6,421 nt of DNA from Chloroflexi bacterium RBG_16_70_13 (GTDB taxonomy: Bacteria; Chloroflexota; Limnocylindria; Limnocylindrales; CSP1-4). Positions within the stretch are counted from its first letter, which is position 1. Each line of letters starts with the position of its first letter. The notes beneath the pieces were generated by a model. That model was not told the origin of the DNA and searched no databases. It was given only the letters and a program-made list of their open reading frames with translations. The stretch covers positions 1 to 6,421 of the forward strand of contig MGOD01000021.1 in the NCBI GenBank assembly GCA_001795245.1. The letters run 5' to 3'. Shown here in pieces: positions 1-4,898 of this stretch. A program made the translations under genes and the position numbers.

Positions 1-386
1 CCGTCGGGTTTCCGGCGTGCCACCGTCTCCGAGAGCGTCGCTGGCGTCCAGCGGTCGAGACATCCCCTGACGACACCCCACGTCGATTCCCAGGCTCCCG
101 CGACCTCGTCGCCGGATCGGACGACCTCGAGCTCGTCTTCCCAGCCGAGCCCGGTCGGATCGGCGAACGGGGTTTGTTCGGCGCCCGGCTCGCCGAATAC
201 GTGGCAGAGCCAGTAGACGCGGGCGCCGGCGGTGTGGGCGGCGATCGCCCAGATCGGCCAGTGGCCGTCGTGAGCCCGCAGGGCGAGGTCCTCGGCGGAC
301 AGCCCGCGGAGGTGGGCAACCACCCGGTCGTTGTAGCCCCGCCAGTCGGCGTAGAAAGGGGCGATCGATGCCGGGACGCTGGTCAC
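1..386 (-). CDS. DinB-family protein, 3' end cut off by window edge
   Basis: Reading the minus strand from GTG at 386 gives 128 residues open to the left edge. The product opens with a helix-rich stretch (FYADWRGYNDRVVAHLRGL, residues 11-29), then HWPIWAIAAHTAGARVYW (42-59), which matches the first helix pair of DinB/DUF664 four-helix-bundle proteins. H51 is the candidate first metal-binding His. A later stretch around 99-118 (W99, C109, W113) fits the third helix. Family members are usually about 150-175 residues, so the last helix and the downstream His pair would lie outside the window. The GTG start is chosen because it overlaps the upstream gene's stop as GTGA, the usual sign of translational coupling, and because no better start lies upstream. 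DinB proteins are cytoplasmic metal-binding proteins; some are thiol-dependent transferases, but most have no known reaction, and none can be assigned here. Third positions are slightly less G/C-biased than in the neighbours. Confidence 0.82.
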   Translation of the reverse strand, partial: MTSVPASIAPFYADWRGYNDRVVAHLRGLSAEDLALRAHDGHWPIWAIAAHTAGARVYWLCHVFGEPGAEQTPFADPTGLGWEDELEVVRSGDEVAGAWESTWGVVRGCLDRWTPATLSETVARRKPD

Positions 387-562
387 GGCTTCGATCCGGG
401 CCCACGACCCCAGGAGTTGACGAGCCCGACGATGGCGATGAGGAGACCGAGGACCCCGGCCCCGGTCGCCAGGCCGCCGTTCCCGGTCGTGAGACCGAAG
501 ACCATGATCGCGATGCCGAACAGGATGATCGCCGCGCCCGACGTTGCCGGATCACCCTGCAT
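383..562 (-). CDS. Small two-helix membrane protein, function unknown
   Basis: A 59-residue ORF starts at ATG 562 and stops with TGA at 383-385. Two hydrophobic segments are visible, roughly residues 9-26 (AAIILFGIAIMVFGL core) and 33-49 (GVLGLLIAIVGLV core), joined by a short Gly/Thr/Asn-rich turn, with a polar, basic C-terminus (R53, K58). This predicts a helical hairpin in the cytoplasmic membrane. The gene sits two bases after the SDR stop, and its own stop overlaps the DinB GTG, so it is the middle gene of a tightly packed operon; such packing argues that it is translated. I see no strong Shine-Dalgarno, and coupling to the SDR stop is likely. I do not recognise a named family; small paired-helix proteins of this kind are common in high-GC genomes and usually uncharacterised. 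It could be missed by gene callers because a longer open frame runs upstream in the same phase, antiparallel to nothing and overlapping the SDR gene. Confidence 0.72.
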   Translation of the reverse strand: MQGDPATSGAAIILFGIAIMVFGLTTGNGGLATGAGVLGLLIAIVGLVNSWGRGPGSKP

Positions 563-564
563 GC

Positions 565-1386
565 TCAGCTGCCCGTGATGAACTCGCCGCCATCGACGCT
601 GATGATGTCGCCGTTGATGAAGTCCGTGCCCGGGCCCGATAGCGCCACGATGGCGTTCGCGACGTCCTGGGGCGTGGTCATCCGGCCGGTGGGATTGCGC
701 TTCATCGTGAGATCGATCATCTGCTGGCTCTCGGGGATCTTCAGGAGCGCCGGCGTGATCGTGACCCCGGCCCGGATGGCGTTGATCGTCGCGCCGGTGC
801 CCTTCCGGGCCAGCTCCATCGCCAGCTGCCGGACGTGGCTCTCGAGGGCCGCCTTCGCCGACGACACGACGCCGTACGACGGGACGACGCGGGTCGAGCC
901 CTCCGAGGTCATCGCGAAGATCCGGGTGCCCTTCCCGATCAGCCCCCGTCGGTAGAGGTCCTGGACCCAGTAGACGAGGCTGTTGGCCATGACGTCCTGG
1001 GTCATCTCCATCCTCTTGCGATCGACCGCGTCCTTGGGGTCGTCGGCGAGGTACGGAACGAGGCTGCCAAACGCGAGCGAGTGCATGACGACGTGGACGA
1101 ACGGGTCGCGGCCGGCCGCCCGGGCCGCGGCGAAGACGCCCTCGAGCTGGTCGAGGGCGGTGGCGCGCTTCTCGTCGTCGGCGGCGTTCATGTTGATGAA
1201 CAGGACGTGCCGGCCCGCCCCGGCGAGATCGGTCTTGAGCTCCTCGACGTGCTGGAGCGCGGCCCGGAAGTCGAGGTGGATGCCGCAGATGTTGTCGCCG
1301 GCCGCGGCGAGGGCCCGGGCGGTGGCCTCGCCCATGCCGGACGAGGCGCCGAGGATGAGCGCCCAGCGCTCGCGGGTGTCGGTCAT
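565..1386 (-). CDS. SDR oxidoreductase, enoyl-ACP reductase-like (FabI/FabL type)
   Basis: The 273-residue protein has the size of a FabI/FabL enoyl-ACP reductase. An N-terminal Rossmann nucleotide site is seen as GASSGMG (13-19). VMHSLAFGSL (100-109) resembles the HSxxF segment of FabI. The catalytic region is SYGVVSSAK, with Tyr171 and Lys178 in the Y-x6-K spacing of enoyl reductases instead of the Y-x3-K of ordinary SDRs. NAIRAGVTITPAL (202-214) and the ending INGDIISVDGGEFI (257-270) are also FabI/FabL-like. The residue ten before Tyr171 is Ser161, as in FabL; FabI has Tyr there. By family knowledge it would reduce an enoyl thioester or related carbonyl with NAD(P)H in the cytoplasm. No other fatty-acid genes are nearby, so a role in fatty-acid elongation is unproven. 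The ATG at 1386 has an AGGAG eleven bases upstream. It is the first gene of an operon with the mini-membrane and DinB genes. Confidence 0.88.
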   Translation of the reverse strand: MTDTRERWALILGASSGMGEATARALAAAGDNICGIHLDFRAALQHVEELKTDLAGAGRHVLFINMNAADDEKRATALDQLEGVFAAARAAGRDPFVHVVMHSLAFGSLVPYLADDPKDAVDRKRMEMTQDVMANSLVYWVQDLYRRGLIGKGTRIFAMTSEGSTRVVPSYGVVSSAKAALESHVRQLAMELARKGTGATINAIRAGVTITPALLKIPESQQMIDLTMKRNPTGRMTTPQDVANAIVALSGPGTDFINGDIISVDGGEFITGS

Positions 1387-1397
1387 CGGGGTGGGGT

Positions 1398-1402
1398 CTC
1401 CT
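1398..1402 (-). promoter_or_regulatory. Shine-Dalgarno of the SDR gene
   Basis: AGGAG on the minus strand lies 11 bases before the ATG at 1386. It is the clearest ribosome binding site in the window and supports that start. The other genes have weak or no such site. Confidence 0.65.
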
Positions 1403-1419
1403 GGGGTGTCGAGAGGCCG

Positions 1420-1425
1420 AGTCTA
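1420..1425 (-). promoter_or_regulatory. Possible -10 box for the SDR operon
   Basis: TAGACT on the minus strand fits the TAnnnT pattern of sigma-70-type -10 boxes. It would place a transcription start near 1413 and give a leader of roughly 27 bases carrying the AGGAG. No convincing -35 hexamer is seen in the very GC-rich sequence upstream, so this is tentative. Confidence 0.3.
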
Positions 1426-1457
1426 GCGCGCGGCCCGCCCGGCCGGCCGCGCGATCC

Positions 1458-1471
1458 GTGCACCGCTGCAC
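1458..1471. promoter_or_regulatory. Short inverted repeat in the SDR/GNAT divergent region
   Basis: GTGCA and TGCAC flank a four-base spacer (CCGC) about 40 bases before the GNAT start. It could be an operator half-site pair for a dimeric repressor or a small RNA hairpin. With five-base arms in GC-rich DNA it could also be chance. No clear promoter for the GNAT gene was found in this 123-base gap. Confidence 0.2.
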
Positions 1472-1509
1472 TTGCCAGCCCTCGCGTCGCCGGCCCACCA
1501 TCGGCGGCG

Positions 1510-2040
1510 ATGACGCCCCTGTCCGCGCCGACCCTGCACGGACCGCGCGTCGGCCTCCGCCCCGTCGAGGTCGACGACCACGCCGTGCTCGCCGCGATCC
1601 TGGCCGAGCCCGAGGTGGCGCGGTGGTGGGTCCACGGACCACTCGAGGACGCCGTCGCGGAGCTCTTCGAGGTCGACGAATCCAGCGCGATCCTGGCGAT
1701 CGAGGTCGACGGCGAGGGCGCCGGGATGCTCCAGTTCAGCGAGGAGACCGAGCCCGACTACCGCCATGCCGGGATCGACCTGTTCGTCGGCGCTCGCTGG
1801 CAGGGGCAAGGGATCGGCCCCGAGGCGATCCGTCTGATCGCCGGCTACCTGTTCGACGCGCGCGGCCACCACCGGATCACGATCGACCCCGCCGCCGCCA
1901 ACGCCCGAGCGATCCGGGCCTACGAGAAGGTCGGCTTTCGCCGGGTCGGGGTGATGCGCCGGTACGAGCGCGGCGCCGACGGCACATGGCACGACGGTTT
2001 GCTGATGGACCTGCTCCGCGGGGAGCTCATGGGGGCGTAG
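1510..2040 (+). CDS. GNAT N-acetyltransferase, AAC(6')-like
   Basis: The 176-residue protein has a GNAT fold. It begins with the typical GPRVGLRPVEVDD strand (11-23). EPEVARWW (33-40) resembles the substrate-side segment of aminoglycoside 6'-N-acetyltransferases. The acetyl-CoA pyrophosphate loop is QGQGIG (98-103, motif A, Q-x-x-G-x-G). ITIDPAAANARAIRAYEKVGFRRVG (123-147) is motif B, with the Asn/Ala-rich helix and the AYEKVGF signature. Family knowledge says such proteins transfer acetyl from acetyl-CoA to a primary amine. The best resemblance I recall is to AAC(6') enzymes, but many relatives act on unknown amines, so resistance is not shown. The start is ATG 1510, with only a weak GGCGG before it; the frame stays open upstream without another good start. 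The gene is monocistronic, diverges from the SDR operon and converges on the CoA-transferase gene, with 13 bases between stops. Confidence 0.87.
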   Translation: MTPLSAPTLHGPRVGLRPVEVDDHAVLAAILAEPEVARWWVHGPLEDAVAELFEVDESSAILAIEVDGEGAGMLQFSEETEPDYRHAGIDLFVGARWQGQGIGPEAIRLIAGYLFDARGHHRITIDPAAANARAIRAYEKVGFRRVGVMRRYERGADGTWHDGLLMDLLRGELMGA

Positions 2041-2053
2041 GGCCGGCGCTCGG

Positions 2054-3286
2054 TCAGAGGATGCCGTCGCGGCGGAGCCGGTCGATGGCGCCGGCGTCAT
2101 AGCCGAGCTCGCCGAGAACCTCGATCGAGTGCTCGCCGAGGAGCGGCGGCGGGGTGCGGATGGTTGCCGGCGTCGCGGCGAAGTCGAACGGGCTGCGGAC
2201 CTGGTCGACCGCCCCGAGGGACGGATGGGTCACCGCCACGCGCGCGCGGACGGCCTCGGCCTGTGGCGTCGCGAATGCTTCGAGGACGTCGAAGAGTGGG
2301 CCGGCAGGGACGTCGGCCGCACCCAGTCGCGCCAGCCACTCGGCGGTCGTCGCGGTCGCCAGTCGCGCGGCGAGGAGGGGGATCAGCGCATCACGGTTGA
2401 CCACGCGCTCGCCGTTCGTCGCGAACCGCGGGTCGGCCGCGAGCGCGGGCACCCCGAGCGCCGCGCAGAACCGCGGCCACTGGCGCTCGCTACCGACGCC
2501 GATCGCAATCGTCCCGTCGGCCGTCTCGAACGTCTGGTACGGGACGATGTTCGGGTGGGCGTTGCCGCGCCGACCGGGGGGTCGCCCGGTCACGAACGCG
2601 TTCTGGGCCTGGTTCACGAGGATGGCGAGCGTACTCTGGAGGAGCGAGACATCGACGCGCTGGCCGCCGGCGTTGGGCCGGGCGAGCAGGCTCGCCAGGA
2701 CGGAGATCGTCCCGAACAGACCAGCCGCGACGTCGCTGATCGCGACGCCGACCTTGGTCGGGGGACCACCGGCCTCGCCCGTGATCGACATCAGCCCGCC
2801 GGTCGCCTGGATGATGAAGTCGTAGCCGGGCTTGGCCGCGTCCGGCCCGCCGATCCCGTAGCCGCCGATCGCGAGATGGACGAGGTCCGGGTTGATCGCC
2901 GCGAGCGCGGCCTCGGAGAACCCGAGCCGGTCGAGGCCGCCGGCGCGGAAGTTCTCGACGAGGACGTCGCCCCGGGCGAGCAGGCGCCGCAGGACCTCCC
3001 GGCCCGCCTCGGTCCGGAGGTCGAGCCGGAGGCTCCGCTTGTTCCGGTTGACCGCCAGGTAATAGGCCGCGGTCCGCGTTCCGGCGGCCTCGTCGCCGAC
3101 CCACGGCGGCCCCCAGCCGCGGGTCGCGTCGCCGTCCGGCGGCTCGACCTTGACGACGTCGGCCCCGAGGTCGGCGAGGAGCATCGTGGTGTAGGGGCCG
3201 GCGAGGACCGTCGAGCAGTCGACCACCCGGATCCCGGCGAGGGGTCCGACGGGGTCCGGGTGCGGGAGATCGGGATCAGCGGCCAT
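2054..3286 (-). CDS. CaiB/BaiF-family class III CoA-transferase
   Basis: The 410-residue protein has the usual length for this family. The N-terminal GIRVVDCSTVLAGPYTTMLLADLGADVVKVE (18-48) is the signature opening. NRNKRSLRLDL (80-90) and VENFRAGGLDRLGF (110-123) follow. YDFIIQATGG (155-164) precedes KVGVAISDVAAG (178-189), in which Asp185 aligns with the catalytic Asp169 of formyl-CoA transferase. RVDVSLLQS (210-218) and the ending PPLLGEHSIEVLGELGYD (380-397) are also typical. By family, it moves CoA between carboxylic acids through an aspartyl-CoA thioester, as an intertwined cytoplasmic dimer. The acids cannot be read from the sequence; carnitine, formate/oxalate, malate/citramalate and bile-acid enzymes all share these motifs. 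The start is ATG 3286: the frame is open upstream but the family's N-terminus begins near residue 16, and no earlier ATG or GTG is close. There is no Shine-Dalgarno; a TACCAT box eight bases upstream suggests a leaderless message. It diverges from the PIG-L gene. Confidence 0.93.
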   Translation of the reverse strand: MAADPDLPHPDPVGPLAGIRVVDCSTVLAGPYTTMLLADLGADVVKVEPPDGDATRGWGPPWVGDEAAGTRTAAYYLAVNRNKRSLRLDLRTEAGREVLRRLLARGDVLVENFRAGGLDRLGFSEAALAAINPDLVHLAIGGYGIGGPDAAKPGYDFIIQATGGLMSITGEAGGPPTKVGVAISDVAAGLFGTISVLASLLARPNAGGQRVDVSLLQSTLAILVNQAQNAFVTGRPPGRRGNAHPNIVPYQTFETADGTIAIGVGSERQWPRFCAALGVPALAADPRFATNGERVVNRDALIPLLAARLATATTAEWLARLGAADVPAGPLFDVLEAFATPQAEAVRARVAVTHPSLGAVDQVRSPFDFAATPATIRTPPPLLGEHSIEVLGELGYDAGAIDRLRRDGIL

Positions 3287-3294
3287 CGTACGGG

Positions 3295-3300
3295 ATGGTA
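3295..3300 (-). promoter_or_regulatory. Candidate -10 box of the CoA-transferase gene
   Basis: TACCAT on the minus strand (TAnnnT pattern) ends eight bases before the ATG at 3286. A start of transcription about seven bases downstream would fall at or within two bases of the ATG, giving a leaderless or nearly leaderless transcript. This agrees with the lack of a Shine-Dalgarno. No good -35 hexamer is visible. Confidence 0.35.
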
Positions 3301-3334
3301 CGGCGCGATCGACGCCCGCTGGCCGTTCCCGCGC

Positions 3335-3340
3335 TACGAT
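3335..3340 (+). promoter_or_regulatory. Candidate -10 box of the PIG-L deacetylase gene
   Basis: TACGAT on the plus strand (TAnnnT pattern) lies six bases before GTG 3347. The expected transcription start falls on the GTG itself, so the message would be leaderless. A weak -35-like TCGACG at 3309-3314 has a 20-base spacer, which is longer than usual. Confidence 0.38.
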
Positions 3341-3346
3341 CCGGTG

Positions 3347-4291
3347 GTGTCCGACCGGCGCCCCCTGACCCTCATGACCGTCCATGCCCACCCCGACGAC
3401 GAGACGATCGGCACGGGCGGACTCATGGCGACCGCCGTCCGTGACGGCCATCGCGTCGTCCTCGTCACCTGCACCCGCGGCGAGCTCGGCGAGATCGTGG
3501 TCCCCGAGATGGACACGCCGGATAACCATCGCCGCCTCGGCGAGATCCGGGCGGCCGAGCTCGAGGCGGCGATGGCCGACCTCGGCGTCACGGAGTGGGA
3601 GAACCTCGGCTATCGCGACTCGGACATGATGGGCCGGGTCGGGAACCTCGATCCTCGATGCTTCTGGCAGGCCGACCTCGACGAGGCCGCCGGTCGCCTG
3701 ACCTGGCTCGTCCGACGACATCGGCCGGACGTCATGACGACGTACAACGACTTCGGCGGCTACGGTCACCCCGACCACATCCGGACCCACGACGTCGCCG
3801 TCCGGGCGTTCTCCAGGGCGGGCGATGCCTCGTGGTATCCGCAACAGCTCGCCCCGGAGCACGGCGGGACGGGCCCGGCCGAGGCCGACGGCGGCCTCTC
3901 GCCGTGGAGCCCCTCGAAGCTCTACGAGCAGGCGATTCCGGCCTCGGTCAGGAACGCGATGCGCGACCGAGTGGAGGCCCTCGGTGAGCGATCCTTCTGG
4001 TCCGAGCCGGAGAACGCCACGCCCGATGAGCTCGAGGCGTGGCGCGACCGGATGGCGAGGATGCTCGTCCCCGACGAGCAGATCACCACCTGGATCGACG
4101 CCGGCGACGTCCTCGACCGGAAGTGGGCCGCGATCCGGCGGCACCGCACCCAGATGAGCCCCGACCACCCGTTCCTCCGCTTCGGCCTCGACGCCTGGCG
4201 CGAGTACTGGGCGAAGGAGGCGTACATCCTCCGCGAGTCGCGGGTCCCGGCGCCAACCCCCGAGACGGACGTCTTCGCCAGGCTGGGCTGA
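3347..4291 (+). CDS. PIG-L family deacetylase, MshB/Mca-like
   Basis: Read from GTG 3347, the protein has 314 residues. AHPDDE (14-19) supplies the expected zinc ligands His15 and Asp18 and the catalytic base Asp17. GYGHPDHIRTH (138-148) supplies His141 and the third zinc ligand His144. LVTCTRGELGEI (39-50) and YRDSDMMG (89-96) match the MshB/Mca subgroup. The C-terminus RKWAAIRRHRTQM (258-270) and PAPTPETDVFARLG (301-314) is like Mca, the mycothiol S-conjugate amidase, whereas DETIGTGG after the first motif is more like MshB, the GlcNAc-inositol deacetylase. By family it would hydrolyse an N-acetyl or amide bond on an amino sugar in the cytoplasm. Whether the host makes mycothiol is not shown, and no other msh gene is in view. 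The GTG is favoured over GTG 3344 and ATG 3374 because it gives the usual short lead before VHAHPDDE and sits where transcription should begin. It diverges from the CoA-transferase gene. Confidence 0.9.
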   Translation: MSDRRPLTLMTVHAHPDDETIGTGGLMATAVRDGHRVVLVTCTRGELGEIVVPEMDTPDNHRRLGEIRAAELEAAMADLGVTEWENLGYRDSDMMGRVGNLDPRCFWQADLDEAAGRLTWLVRRHRPDVMTTYNDFGGYGHPDHIRTHDVAVRAFSRAGDASWYPQQLAPEHGGTGPAEADGGLSPWSPSKLYEQAIPASVRNAMRDRVEALGERSFWSEPENATPDELEAWRDRMARMLVPDEQITTWIDAGDVLDRKWAAIRRHRTQMSPDHPFLRFGLDAWREYWAKEAYILRESRVPAPTPETDVFARLG

Positions 4292-4471
4292 CCCGCTCCG
4301 CCGTCCCAGCGCGCGGTGCCGGCCGCCGAACCACCACTTACGACCGAGGGTGCCTGCTTCGCTCAAACCTGAGAGTGCCTCGCCTACCACTACCCGGGTT
4401 CATCATCGGGCCTGGAGGTCGCGCGACTGGACCTCGAGCTCGCTTGGTGTACCCCAATGTCACCCGGGCGG
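4292..4471. other. Non-coding spacer between convergent genes, with repeats and hairpins
   Basis: This 180-base gap separates the stops of the plus-strand deacetylase and the minus-strand orphan gene. No ORF in it looks like a protein. It is visibly less GC-rich in its middle (about 4330-4405). Two near-identical decamers, GAGGGTGCCT (4346-4355) and GAGAGTGCCT (4371-4380), lie 25 bases apart in the same orientation. Short hairpins occur at 4393-4410 (CCCG/CGGG) and 4415-4435. It may hold transcript ends for both genes, or be the scar of an insertion; I could not identify any known element. Confidence 0.5.
4415..4435. terminator. Stem-loop between convergent genes, possible terminator
   Basis: GAGGTC (4415-4420) and GACCTC (4430-4435) form a six-base perfect stem with a nine-base loop. 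The loop region plus stem edge also contains the ten-base palindrome GTCGCGCGAC (4418-4427 overlap). No T-run follows on either strand, so intrinsic termination would be atypical. Its place between two convergent stops is the main support. Confidence 0.3.
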
Positions 4472-4487
4472 CTATTCGTAATAGCCG
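4469..4487. terminator. Perfect 8-bp hairpin over the stop codon of the orphan gene
   Basis: CGGCTATT (4469-4476) and AATAGCCG (4480-4487) are exact inverted repeats around a three-base loop (CGT). On the minus strand this hairpin contains the last codons and the TAG stop (4472-4474) of the orphan gene. It could end transcription, protect the 3' end or slow ribosomes at the stop. There is no T-run after it on either strand. It is the strongest short hairpin I found. Confidence 0.45.
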
Positions 4488-4867
4488 GCGGCCAGCACAA
4501 CCTGCGCAGCTCGCTGCCATGCCTCCGGCGGAAGGTCGACGTCGGCGGTAGCAGCCCACGCAGAGAGATTGGCGAGGTGGGCATCGAGCGCGTTCTCGTC
4601 ACCGGACCGCTCCGGTAGCAAGAGCTGCCAGACGCCGAGGAGGATCTCGTCAACCGGCATCGTCGTGTCAGCTCTGTATCGGTGGCCGGCGCTGACCCAT
4701 GAGTCGAGGGTCCAGTTTTCCCAGCCGTCGGCTAGCCCGCTCCACGGACCCGGTTCAGGGCCGCTCAATGCCACGGCCAATGAGGCCCGAACATCGGTGG
4801 CGACGAGCGCGAATTCTCGTCCGGACTGGACATCCGACGGGTTCACCTGCCGATGGTGGGAATGCAT
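4472..4867 (-). CDS. Orphan acidic hypothetical protein
   Basis: A 131-residue ORF runs from ATG 4867 to TAG at 4472-4474. I do not recognise the family. The product has no lysine and no cysteine, about 18 Asp/Glu against 7 Arg, and seven tryptophans, several in GWENWTLDSW (near residues 49-58). It shows no signal peptide or membrane helix and looks like a small soluble acidic globular protein. The second half (DEILLGVWQLLLPER, then DAHLANLSAWAA and PEAWQRAAQVVLAAGYYE) reads as successive amphipathic helices. It lies 31 bases after the CapA stop on the same strand and may be co-transcribed with it. Codon choice is unlike its neighbours: by hand count 34 of 131 codons end in A or T, including CTA, TTG, TCA and AGA, against about 4 of the first 60 in the CoA-transferase. 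The start is uncertain: no Shine-Dalgarno is seen, and the frame continues open upstream into the CapA end. Confidence 0.66.
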   Translation of the reverse strand: MHSHHRQVNPSDVQSGREFALVATDVRASLAVALSGPEPGPWSGLADGWENWTLDSWVSAGHRYRADTTMPVDEILLGVWQLLLPERSGDENALDAHLANLSAWAATADVDLPPEAWQRAAQVVLAAGYYE

Positions 4868-4898
4868 GCGCCGGTCGTCAAGATCGCATGGCGTCCCG

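Noticed and set aside
1441..1448. The palindrome GGCCGGCC in the divergent region
   Set aside because: Short GC-only palindromes are expected often at this base composition.
383..1642. A 419-codon minus-strand frame across the SDR gene
   Set aside because: Most of it is Arg/Pro-rich shadow. Only its last 59 codons, after the SDR stop, look real.
2129..4291. A 720-codon open frame on the plus strand joining the PIG-L gene to a long upstream stretch
   Set aside because: Only the part from about 3347 looks like protein. The upstream part is antisense to the CoA-transferase gene and is Arg/Gly/Asp-rich, as expected for GC-rich shadow frames.
4369..4380. A CTGAGA motif reminiscent of a TPP riboswitch
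   Set aside because: The other conserved TPP elements are absent, and it is located after a stop codon rather than before a start.
2054..4390. A 778-codon minus-strand frame extending the CoA-transferase upstream
   Set aside because: The extra N-terminal part is antisense to the PIG-L gene and has no domain-like sequence. The family's N-terminus begins just after ATG 3286.
4393..4412. A tRNA T-arm-like segment with GGTTCATCA
   Set aside because: No matching acceptor, D or anticodon arms could be laid out around it on either strand.
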